From positions 682,888 to 746,887 of the forward strand of contig NZ_FUYS01000002.1 in NCBI RefSeq assembly GCF_900168055.1: DNA of 64,000 nucleotides, written 5' to 3'. Made by a program: the position numbers and the translations under genes. Origin of the DNA: Parapedobacter luteus. Its GTDB lineage: Bacteria; Bacteroidota; Bacteroidia; Sphingobacteriales; Sphingobacteriaceae. Below are positions 42,253 to 50,633 of this stretch, piece by piece. Each line of letters opens with the position of its first letter. Within the stretch, counting starts at the first letter, position 1. The notes beneath the pieces are model-generated. The model saw only the letters and a list, made by a program, of their open reading frames with translations. It searched no databases and was not told the DNA's origin.

Positions 42253-43575
42253 ATGAAAACGCAACATACCGATAGTAAATTCCCGCGGGTTGTCATCATA
42301 GGTGGTGGGTTCGGTGGAATCGAAGTAGCCAAAAAACTTAAGAATAAGGAAGTCGAAGTCCTGCTCTTGGACCGGAACAACCACCATACCTTCCAGCCGC
42401 TGCTGTATCAAGTGGCGACGGGTACCCTGGATGCGCCGTCCATCGCTTTTCCACTGCGCAAGATGTTCAGAAAACAGGAAAACTTTACCTTCCGGATTGC
42501 AGATGTACAAAGCATCGACGGTGAACGGAAGTTGCTGAACACCGACATCGGTCCCATCGCCTACGATTACCTGGTCATTGCCACAGGGGCCACGACCAAT
42601 TTCTTTGGCAACAAGGATTTGGAATATTATGCAATGCCGATGAAAAGCGTGCGGGAGGCAGTCAATATCCGGAGTTTTTTGCTCCAGAATATTGAGGAGT
42701 CGCTCCTGAAAACCAACCCCGCAGAACGGGCTCCTTTCCTCAACTTCGTCGTCGTAGGGGGCGGACCCACCGGTGTCGAACTCTCCGGAGCCATTGCCGA
42801 AATCCGCAACCATATTCTTTCAAAAGACTACCCCGAGCTCAAAAAGGAAGACATGAATGTCTACCTCGTTGAGGGATTATCCAAAATACTGGCCAACTTA
42901 TCTCCCCAGGCATCCGAAAAGGCCGAGTTGTACCTCAAAGAACTCGGCGTAAAGGTCTTGCTGAATGTCCAAGTAACCGGGTACGACGGCGAGGTCATTA
43001 CGTTTGCCGACGGCAAACGTATACAAACCAAGACCGTACTTTGGTCTGCGGGCGTCATGGGACAGTTCCCGGCTGGCATCAGTCAAGATCTTGTCGTACG
43101 CGGAAATCGCATCCGCGTTGATGAGGAATGCCGGGTTATCGGCATGAATGATGTATTTGCCATCGGCGACGTGGCGGCGATGATTACCGATGAGCTGCCC
43201 CGCGGCCATCCCGGCGTGGCGCCCGTAGCGCAGCAACAAGGGCGGTTTGTTGCCAAAAACATCGTGCGGTTGCTGAACAATCAGCCCACCGAAAAATTCA
43301 AGTATTTTGATAAAGGCTCGATGGCTACAATCGGCCGGAATAAAGCGGTCGTCGATATCGGGAAAATCCGGTTCCAGGGTTTTTTCGCGTGGTGGATATG
43401 GATGTTTGTCCACCTCATGTCGCTCGTAGGATTCCGCAATCGGGTAGTGACCTTCATCAACTGGGCAATTAACTACCTCACGTTTAACGCTGGCATACGG
43501 CTTATCATCCATAAATACCGGCGCCCGCCAAAACCTGTGGCGGAGGTCAAGGAAGTGAACGAGGCACACCGTTAG
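42253..43575 (+). CDS. ndh: Type II NADH dehydrogenase (NDH-2)
   Basis: A 440-residue, non-pumping NADH:quinone oxidoreductase. FAD motif VVIIGGGFGGIEVAKKL (about 13-29), NNHHTFQPLLYQVATGTL typical of the active site, a second GGGPTGVELSGAIAE motif for NADH, IGDVAAM and, near the C-terminus, FFAWWIWMFVHLMSLVGFRNR, the membrane-anchoring amphipathic part. It lies 51 bases after the ferredoxin and is probably in the same transcript, completing a flavin/iron-sulfur electron path. Confidence 0.93.
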   Translation: MKTQHTDSKFPRVVIIGGGFGGIEVAKKLKNKEVEVLLLDRNNHHTFQPLLYQVATGTLDAPSIAFPLRKMFRKQENFTFRIADVQSIDGERKLLNTDIGPIAYDYLVIATGATTNFFGNKDLEYYAMPMKSVREAVNIRSFLLQNIEESLLKTNPAERAPFLNFVVVGGGPTGVELSGAIAEIRNHILSKDYPELKKEDMNVYLVEGLSKILANLSPQASEKAELYLKELGVKVLLNVQVTGYDGEVITFADGKRIQTKTVLWSAGVMGQFPAGISQDLVVRGNRIRVDEECRVIGMNDVFAIGDVAAMITDELPRGHPGVAPVAQQQGRFVAKNIVRLLNNQPTEKFKYFDKGSMATIGRNKAVVDIGKIRFQGFFAWWIWMFVHLMSLVGFRNRVVTFINWAINYLTFNAGIRLIIHKYRRPPKPVAEVKEVNEAHR

Positions 43576-43627
43576 TTTTTCCATGAAAAACGTTGTTGTC
43601 TTTGCGAGAAATCGTTAATTTGCCCCG

Positions 43628-45304
43628 ATGGACAACAAGACTATCGCAAAGACCATTAGGCGGTACGCACAGCTTATGGAGCTCCATGGGGAAAACCCTT
43701 TCCGAACCAAAGCCATTGCCGCTGCCGCTTTCAAGCTTGATAAACTGCCTTTCGTGATCTCCCCCCAGACCATTGAACGCCTTGGCGAAGTTCCCGGCAT
43801 CGGTCAGCGCACGGCCCAGAAAATTGAGTCGCTGCTCAATACAGGTACATTTCCCGAGCTGGACAGCCTGCTTGCCGCGACACCGGCCGGGGTCCTGGAA
43901 CTGCTGGACATCAAAGGGCTTGGGCCCAAGAAAATCCAGATCATTTGGCAGGTGCTGGGCATCGAAAACACCGGCGAATTGTACTATGCGTGCAACGAGA
44001 ACCGCCTGGCAGAAGCTAAGGGTTTCGGCTTGAAAACGCAGGAGGAAATCAAGCTGGCGATCGAGTTTTCCATTGCCAATCAGGGATGGTTTCTGTATGC
44101 CCATGTTGAAAAGCTCGCCGACGATATCATTACGCTGTTGCACGATTTATTACCCAACGGCCGGAAAATAGCTTATACAGGTGATTTCCGGCGGAAATGC
44201 GAAGTGGTCAAAACCGTGGACATCATCGTGGAAGCCTCCATGACGGAGTTGGTCGAAGCTGTCACGAAGGTGGCTGCGCTGGCCATCCACCCCCCGGAAA
44301 ACGCTTCGCTTCTTGAAGCCAAAAACGACATCGGCGTCACGTTCCGCTTCATCCCTGCCGATCCCTCCTCATTTTATCGCCAATTGCTCATTACCACAGG
44401 GTCCGACGGCCACTTGCAACAATTGGATGAGCGCTTGGTGGAAGCGCAGTTGCCCGAATTTGATTCCGAAGAAGCCATCTATCGCTCCATCGGCCTGCAA
44501 TACATCGAGCCGGAGCTCCGTGAGGGCACTAATGAAGTCGCGCTGGCCCGTGCAAACGCTATTCCCCGGCTCATTTCTTATGCGGACCTCCGGGGGACGC
44601 TGCACAACCACAGCACGTACAGCGATGGCGTCAATACACTGGAAGAGATGGCGCTATATTGCCGCGACGAGCTACGGCTTGAATACCTCGGCATATGTGA
44701 TCACTCCAAGACCGCCGTCTATGCCAAAGGACTGACGATTGACCGCGTGCAGGAGCAATGGGCAGAAATCGATGCGCTCAATGCACTTCTCGCCCCATTC
44801 CATATTTTTAAAGGTATTGAGTCGGATATCCTTGGGGATGGTTCATTGGATTACCCGGATGAGATCCTTGCAGGCTTTGACTTCGTGGTTGCCTCGGTCC
44901 ACTCCAATCTCCACATGGATGTCCAAAAGGCCACCACCCGGCTGATCCGTGCCATCGAAAACCCGTATACAACCATCCTGGGGCACCCCACAGGTCGCCT
45001 CTTGCTCAGCCGATCGGGCTATCCCATTGACTACAAACGCGTCATCGACGCCTGTGCAGCCAACGGGGTCGTCATCGAAATCAACGCCAATCCATTGCGG
45101 CTGGACCTCGATTGGCGCTGGCACCGGTATGCGGTCGAACAAGGCGCACTGTTGGCTATCAATCCAGATGCCCATCGAAATAGCGGCTTTTCAGATATGC
45201 AGTATGGCGTATACATGGCACGCAAAGGAGGGTTAGTTGCCGGCAATTGCCTGAATACATTTTCTTTATCCGAAATTACGCGGTATTTTGAGCGACAGAA
45301 ATAA
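43628..45304 (+). CDS. PolX-like protein: degenerate polymerase domain with intact PHP domain
   Basis: A 558-residue protein with the PolX layout. N-terminal HhH/8-kDa domain (1-160), palm/fingers region (about 160-325) and C-terminal PHP domain (about 325-555). The PHP metal ligands are all there: HNHSTYSDG, CDH, GIESDI, SVH, GHP and NPDAH, so a phosphoesterase or 3'-5' exonuclease is expected. In the polymerase part, GDFRRKCEVVKTVDI replaces the usual G-S-x-R-R...DID: the first catalytic Asp is Thr, and where the third Asp of the palm should stand there is Arg. Polymerase activity is therefore doubtful. It is 52 bases after ndh; no clear promoter. Confidence 0.85.
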   Translation: MDNKTIAKTIRRYAQLMELHGENPFRTKAIAAAAFKLDKLPFVISPQTIERLGEVPGIGQRTAQKIESLLNTGTFPELDSLLAATPAGVLELLDIKGLGPKKIQIIWQVLGIENTGELYYACNENRLAEAKGFGLKTQEEIKLAIEFSIANQGWFLYAHVEKLADDIITLLHDLLPNGRKIAYTGDFRRKCEVVKTVDIIVEASMTELVEAVTKVAALAIHPPENASLLEAKNDIGVTFRFIPADPSSFYRQLLITTGSDGHLQQLDERLVEAQLPEFDSEEAIYRSIGLQYIEPELREGTNEVALARANAIPRLISYADLRGTLHNHSTYSDGVNTLEEMALYCRDELRLEYLGICDHSKTAVYAKGLTIDRVQEQWAEIDALNALLAPFHIFKGIESDILGDGSLDYPDEILAGFDFVVASVHSNLHMDVQKATTRLIRAIENPYTTILGHPTGRLLLSRSGYPIDYKRVIDACAANGVVIEINANPLRLDLDWRWHRYAVEQGALLAINPDAHRNSGFSDMQYGVYMARKGGLVAGNCLNTFSLSEITRYFERQK

Positions 45305-45313
45305 ATCTTTTAT

Positions 45314-45321
45314 TAGTTTTG
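45314..45321 (+). promoter_or_regulatory. -7 promoter element of pepP
   Basis: TAGTTTTG, an exact match, lies eight bases before the ATG at 45330; a TTTG at 45287-45290 is 23 bases upstream, slightly far for a -33. Confidence 0.5.
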
Positions 45322-45329
45322 ACCATCAC

Positions 45330-46727
45330 ATGTTCAGCAAACAAACCTATATCGCACGCAGAGCGACCCTGTCGAAACAGGTTTCGGGAGGAATCATCTT
45401 GCTTCTGGGCAACGGCGAAAGCCCCATCAATTTTAAGGATAATGCCTATCCGTTCCGGCAGGATAGCACATTTCTCTATTACCTCGGTATTCAATCGCCG
45501 CGTCTGACCGCGATCATCGATGTCGACGGCGACCGGACAACGCTCTTCGGCGACGAGTTGAGTATGGATGACATCATCTGGATGGGCAGGCAGGAAACGT
45601 TGCAGGAAAAAGCCGAAAAAGCGGGCATCAGCGATGTCTTGCCGCTCAGCACTTTGCCGCAGGTCATCCAAAAAGCGCAACAGGGGCGCCGCCCTATCCA
45701 TTTCCTTCCGCCCTACCGGGCCGAAAACCACTTGGCATTATCCCACCTTCTGGCGATACCGGATCCGGATGTCCTGCAGGCGGCCTCCGTGGAACTCATC
45801 CGTGCCGTGGTTGCGCAGCGCTCCGTCAAATCAGCGGATGAAATTGGCGAAATCGAGAAAGCGGTAGACATCAGCGTGGCCATGCACCTGGCCGCCATGG
45901 CGGTGGCCCGGCCAGGTATGTCCGAGAACGAACTGGCGGCCAGCGTACAATACACGGCACAAAAGGCCGGCGGCAGCCTGGCCTACCCCACCATCCTCAC
46001 CGTTCGTGGCGAGATATTGCACAATCATTACCACGGCAATATCCTGGCCGAAGGGCAGTTGGTGCTCAACGATTCGGGCGCTGAGACGGCCATGGGGTAC
46101 GCCGGTGACCTCACACGTACGTTTCCGGCCGGAAAACAATTCACGGCCGTACAAAAAGAAGCCTACGAGGTGGTGCTCCAAGCACTGCAAACCGCTACCG
46201 ACGCCCTCAAACCCGGCGTCCGGTACCTTGATATCCACTTCCTGTCATGCCGGACGCTTGTCGAAGGACTGAAAGCACTGGGACTGATGCACGGCGATAC
46301 CGAAGAGGCCGTCGCTGCCGGAGCGCACACGCTGTTTTTCCAGTGCGGCACGGGCCACATGCTGGGGCTTGACGTGCACGATATGGAAGACCTCGGCGAA
46401 CAGCACGTGGGTTACACGGCTACACTCCTCAAAGACACCACGACGTTCGGGCTGAAATCCCTGCGGCTTGGCAAGGCATTGCAAGCCGGTTACGTGCTGA
46501 CGGTGGAACCGGGACTTTATTTTATTCCCGAATTGATCGATCAGTGGAAGGCGGCAAACCGATTTCCGCAGTTCATACATTACCAGAATGTGGAAGCGTT
46601 CAGACGGTTCGGCGGCATCCGTATTGAGGATAATGTGGTCATTACTGAAACCGGATACCGGATATTGGGAAAACCCCTCGCCAAAACCATCCCGGAGATT
46701 GAAGCCATCCGGGGCGGGGCTTTTTGA
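45330..46727 (+). CDS. pepP: Xaa-Pro aminopeptidase (aminopeptidase P)
   Basis: A 465-residue dinuclear metallopeptidase of the pita-bread fold that removes the N-terminal residue before proline. Metal ligands: NDSGAE and GYAGDLTRTF, GTGHMLGLDVHD, TVEPGLYF and RIEDNVVIT. The ATG at 45330 is chosen over an upstream in-frame TTG (45288), as a -7 box is just before it. There is no signal peptide, so it is cytoplasmic. It heads a run of three peptidase genes (pepP, DPP-IV type, M1) with short gaps. Confidence 0.93.
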   Translation: MFSKQTYIARRATLSKQVSGGIILLLGNGESPINFKDNAYPFRQDSTFLYYLGIQSPRLTAIIDVDGDRTTLFGDELSMDDIIWMGRQETLQEKAEKAGISDVLPLSTLPQVIQKAQQGRRPIHFLPPYRAENHLALSHLLAIPDPDVLQAASVELIRAVVAQRSVKSADEIGEIEKAVDISVAMHLAAMAVARPGMSENELAASVQYTAQKAGGSLAYPTILTVRGEILHNHYHGNILAEGQLVLNDSGAETAMGYAGDLTRTFPAGKQFTAVQKEAYEVVLQALQTATDALKPGVRYLDIHFLSCRTLVEGLKALGLMHGDTEEAVAAGAHTLFFQCGTGHMLGLDVHDMEDLGEQHVGYTATLLKDTTTFGLKSLRLGKALQAGYVLTVEPGLYFIPELIDQWKAANRFPQFIHYQNVEAFRRFGGIRIEDNVVITETGYRILGKPLAKTIPEIEAIRGGAF

Positions 46728-46741
46728 GGGCGCCCGGAACA

Positions 46742-48955
46742 ATGCAAGTTAAGACAGCTATGATGAATAACTCAAGAAAGACGATCATACGTGTATGGTA
46801 TACCGCGTTCGCACTCGCGTTATGCATATACCAGGTTGCCAATGCCCAGTTCGGGCAGCAGATACAATGGTCTGCCGATGGCAACGGAATAATTCGGCTT
46901 GAGCAGGGCGAAATTATCGAAGAAGCCGTGGTTAATCCCCGGCAACAGGTCATCCTGGCCTCAAGAGCCGACCTCACTCCGGTGGATAGCGCCGCCCCCC
47001 TTGCCGTAAGGCGCTTTGCGTTGTCGTTGGATAGAAGCCATATCCTCATCAACACCAATACCAAACGCGTATGGCGCTACGATACCCGTGGCGATTATTG
47101 GGTATTCAACCGGCAGGATAAAACGCTCAGGCAATTGGGCAGAAGTTTGCCGCCCTCGTCCCTGATGTACGCCAAATTTTCGCCCGATGGCAAGCAGGTG
47201 GCCTACGTGAGCGGCCACAACCTTTATGTAGAAAACGTCAGCGGCAGCACCATCACGCCCTTGACGCAGGATGGCACCGACCGCATCATTCACGGCACTT
47301 TTGACTGGGCGTATGAAGAGGAGTTCGGCTGCCGCGATGGCTTCCGCTGGTCGCCGGACGGCAAAAAAATCGCCTTTTGGACCATCGATGCCCGCACCAT
47401 CCGCAACTTCCTGATGATCAACAACACCGACTCCGCGTATTCCTACACCATTCCCGTGGAATACCCCAAGGTTGGCGAAGCGCCAAGCGGCGCCGCCATC
47501 GCAGTGGTTGATGTAGCCAGCGGCCGCACCGTGAAGATGGACATTCCCGGCGACCCGGTGCAACATTACCTGCCCCGCATGGAGTGGGCGGCCAACAGCG
47601 ATGAACTTATCATTCAGCAACTCAACCGCAAGCAGCAGGAAAGCAACCTTTACCTCGCCGATGCCGCAAATGGCCGGTGTACGCGGATTTACCAGGAATC
47701 GGACGAAGCCTGGATAGACGTCAAAGGGCGGTGGAACAACGACGATCCTTCGGGATGGGAATGGATAGCAGACGGGAAAGCGTTTATCTGGGTGAGTGAG
47801 AAAGACGGTTGGCGTCACCTCTACCGTATCGATCGGCAAGGCCGTGAACAACTCATCACCCCGGGCGATTACGATGTGATCGCCATTACCCGGATTGACG
47901 AAGCGAATGGCTATATCTATTTTTCAGCATCGCCCGGAAACGCCACGCAACAATACCTGTACCGCGTAAAGCTTGCCGGTGGACCTCCCGATCGGATTAC
48001 TCCGGAAGGTCAGGACGGCACGCACCACTACACCATCTCCCCCAACGGCAAACTTGCGCTGCATCAATACAGCAGCCATGCCGCCATTAGCCGCGGTCAT
48101 GTGATCAGCCTGCCAGACCACAGAACACTGGCCGAAGGACACTATCATGAACTCCCCCCGGATGAGCGGAGAGCCGAATTTTTTTCAGTGACCACGGCAG
48201 ATGGCGTTGAAATGGATGGCTGGATGGTCAAGCCCAAGGCCTTCGATCCCACCAAAAAATACCCGGTGGTCTTTTACGTCTATGGCGAACCTGCAGGGCA
48301 GACCGTTTCAGACACCTATGGGGTTGGCACCAACCGGCTTTACAAAGGCGATATGGCGGCCGATGGCTACCTTTACATCTCGGTAGAAAACCGGGGTACA
48401 CCAGCACCCAAGGGGCGTGCATGGCGCAAGGCCATCTATAAAAACATCGGTATCCTGAATATCCGTGATCAGGCCATGGCCGCTAAGGAAATCCTAAAAT
48501 GGCCCTTCGTCGATTCCTCCAGGGTAGCGGTATGGGGATGGAGTGGCGGCGGTTCGTCTACGCTCAACCTGCTTTTTCAATACCCCGAAATTTACCAGAC
48601 CGGCATCGCCGTGGCGGCAGTCGGCAACCAGCTGATGTATGACAACATTTACCAGGAACGTTACATGGGCGTTCCCCAGGAGGACCCTGCGCCCTTCGTC
48701 CAAGGATCGCCGGTGACCCACGCGCGGAATCTCCGTGGTCAGCTACTGTATATCCACGGCACGGGCGACGACAATGTCCATTATCAAAATGCAGAACTGC
48801 TCCTCAATGAGCTCATTAAGCACAACAAGCAGTTTTCATTCATGCCCTACCCCAACCGCAGCCACGCTATCAACGAGGGGGAGGGAACCACCGAGCACCT
48901 CTCCACGCTATATACCAATTTTCTGAAACAGCATTGCCCGCCCGGCGGACGGTAA
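46742..48955 (+). CDS. S9B serine peptidase, dipeptidyl peptidase IV type
   Basis: A 737-residue exported enzyme with signal peptide near the N-terminus (WYTAFALALCIYQVANAQ). The N-terminal beta-propeller holds DWAYEEEFG, the double-Glu motif that binds the substrate N-terminus. The alpha/beta hydrolase domain has the Ser in WGWSGGGSS, the Asp in HGTGDDNVHY and the His in NRSHAINEG. It would release Xaa-Pro dipeptides in the periplasm. Met at 46742 is used; Met 46760/46763 would also fit a signal peptide. It follows pepP by 14 bases. Confidence 0.92.
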   Translation: MQVKTAMMNNSRKTIIRVWYTAFALALCIYQVANAQFGQQIQWSADGNGIIRLEQGEIIEEAVVNPRQQVILASRADLTPVDSAAPLAVRRFALSLDRSHILINTNTKRVWRYDTRGDYWVFNRQDKTLRQLGRSLPPSSLMYAKFSPDGKQVAYVSGHNLYVENVSGSTITPLTQDGTDRIIHGTFDWAYEEEFGCRDGFRWSPDGKKIAFWTIDARTIRNFLMINNTDSAYSYTIPVEYPKVGEAPSGAAIAVVDVASGRTVKMDIPGDPVQHYLPRMEWAANSDELIIQQLNRKQQESNLYLADAANGRCTRIYQESDEAWIDVKGRWNNDDPSGWEWIADGKAFIWVSEKDGWRHLYRIDRQGREQLITPGDYDVIAITRIDEANGYIYFSASPGNATQQYLYRVKLAGGPPDRITPEGQDGTHHYTISPNGKLALHQYSSHAAISRGHVISLPDHRTLAEGHYHELPPDERRAEFFSVTTADGVEMDGWMVKPKAFDPTKKYPVVFYVYGEPAGQTVSDTYGVGTNRLYKGDMAADGYLYISVENRGTPAPKGRAWRKAIYKNIGILNIRDQAMAAKEILKWPFVDSSRVAVWGWSGGGSSTLNLLFQYPEIYQTGIAVAAVGNQLMYDNIYQERYMGVPQEDPAPFVQGSPVTHARNLRGQLLYIHGTGDDNVHYQNAELLLNELIKHNKQFSFMPYPNRSHAINEGEGTTEHLSTLYTNFLKQHCPPGGR

Positions 48956-48968
48956 AAATATCGACGAT

Positions 48969-50630
48969 ATGAAGCCATCACTTATCCTTGTTTGCTTGCT
49001 ATGCGTAACCGTAACGGCCGCCGCGCAACTGTTTGTGCCGGCCAATCAGTTGTTTGGACGAGCCGACTCCTTGCGTGGTCAGCTCACCCCTTTGCGTACT
49101 TGCTATGACATCAGCTACTACCACCTCGATGTCAAAGTTGATCCCGATGCGCGTCATATCAGTGGGTCCAACTTGTTCCGCTTCACCGCCGTGGAAGACT
49201 TCTCCCGGCTGCAGTTTGACCTGTTCGACAACTTACGCATCGACAGCGTGATGTACCATGGTCAGGAGCTCCCCTTCAAGCGGGAGTACAACGCCGTCTT
49301 TATTGACTTCCCCGCTCCCGTAGCCAAAGGGCGGATCGACTCGTTCGTCGTACACTATTCAGGCCACCCCGTACAGGCCAAACGCGCACCCTGGGATGGT
49401 GGCTTTGACTTCAAGAAAGACAGCAACGGCAAACATTGGATAGCGACGGCCTGCCAAGGGTTGGGAGCAAGCGTATGGTGGCCCAATAAAGACCACCAGT
49501 CCGACGAGGTAGACAGTATGCTCATCAGCATCAGCGTGCCCCAGGGGCTCACGAACGTTTCAAACGGCCGGTTCCGAGGCCGGGAAGACCTTGGCGATGG
49601 TTATACCCGCTTCAATTGGTTTGTAAGCAACCCCATCAATAATTATAACGTAGCGGTCAATATCGGGGATTACGTGCATTTCGCCGATACCTTCCATGGC
49701 GAAAACGGCGTGCTCGATCTTGACTATTGGGTACTTCGCGAAAACGAAGCGAAAGCCAAGCCACACTTCCGCGCCAATGTGAAGCCCATGCTTCGCGCCT
49801 TCGAGCACTGGTTCGGTCCTTACCCGTTTTATGAAGATGGGTACAAGCTGGTTGAGACCGCCCACCTGGGCATGGAACACCAAAGTGCGGTTGCCTATGG
49901 CAACAAATACCAAAACGGTTACCTCGGCCGCGACGGTTCCGGCACCGGTTGGGGCAATAAATGGGATTTCATCATCATCCACGAATCCGGTCATGAATGG
50001 TTCGGCAACAACATCACTGCAAGCGATATCGCCGATATGTGGATACACGAGAGCTTTACGAACTATTCCGAATCGCTCTATATCGACTATCATTTTGGCA
50101 AACGGGCCGGTCAGGAATACGTCCATGGCAATCGCCGGGGTATCCAGAACCTCGCTCCCATTATTGGCACCTATCATGTCAACCATGAAGGATCGGGCGA
50201 TATGTACAACAAGGGAGGCGTACTACACAACATGGTGCGTACCATCATCGATGACGACGAAAAGTGGCGACAGATTCTCCGTGGACTCAACAAGCAGTTT
50301 TATCACCGTACGGTGGATTACGGTGACATCGTGGATTACATCAGCAAACATGCTGGCAAGGACCTATCCAGCGTCTATGCCCAATATGTACGCCATGCCA
50401 ATATTCCGACGTTGGAATTTTATTTCAATCCGGACGGCAAGGTGTTCTGCCGTTGGATTGCCGATGAACCAGCGTTCAATATGCCCATACGAATACGCAC
50501 CAAAGGGAGCAAGTACCAGTTTATCCAACCCACGAGGCAGCTCACACCGGTCAGCATCCCGGGACTTACGCGCAGCAACCTGGAAGTCGACACCTTCAAC
50601 TTCTATGTTGGCGTACTGGTCAACGAGTAA
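48969..50630 (+). CDS. M1-family metallopeptidase
   Basis: A 553-residue exported zinc aminopeptidase. Signal peptide MKPSLILVCLLCVTVTAAAQ, then the substrate motif HLGMEHQSAVAYG (in place of GxMEN), HESGHEWFGNN with the HEXXH zinc site and DMWIHESFTNYSESL providing the Glu ligand. It lacks the large C-terminal domain of eukaryotic-type M1 enzymes. It lies 13 bases after the DPP-IV-type gene, so the two act together on peptides, probably in the periplasm. The stop is three bases from the convergent DUF3857 stop. Confidence 0.93.
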   Translation: MKPSLILVCLLCVTVTAAAQLFVPANQLFGRADSLRGQLTPLRTCYDISYYHLDVKVDPDARHISGSNLFRFTAVEDFSRLQFDLFDNLRIDSVMYHGQELPFKREYNAVFIDFPAPVAKGRIDSFVVHYSGHPVQAKRAPWDGGFDFKKDSNGKHWIATACQGLGASVWWPNKDHQSDEVDSMLISISVPQGLTNVSNGRFRGREDLGDGYTRFNWFVSNPINNYNVAVNIGDYVHFADTFHGENGVLDLDYWVLRENEAKAKPHFRANVKPMLRAFEHWFGPYPFYEDGYKLVETAHLGMEHQSAVAYGNKYQNGYLGRDGSGTGWGNKWDFIIIHESGHEWFGNNITASDIADMWIHESFTNYSESLYIDYHFGKRAGQEYVHGNRRGIQNLAPIIGTYHVNHEGSGDMYNKGGVLHNMVRTIIDDDEKWRQILRGLNKQFYHRTVDYGDIVDYISKHAGKDLSSVYAQYVRHANIPTLEFYFNPDGKVFCRWIADEPAFNMPIRIRTKGSKYQFIQPTRQLTPVSIPGLTRSNLEVDTFNFYVGVLVNE

Positions 50631-50633
50631 AAA

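Noticed and set aside
43575-43591. GTTTTTC/GAAAAAC inverted repeat after ndh as a terminator
   Set aside because: The stem is only seven mostly A:T pairs and has no following T-run.
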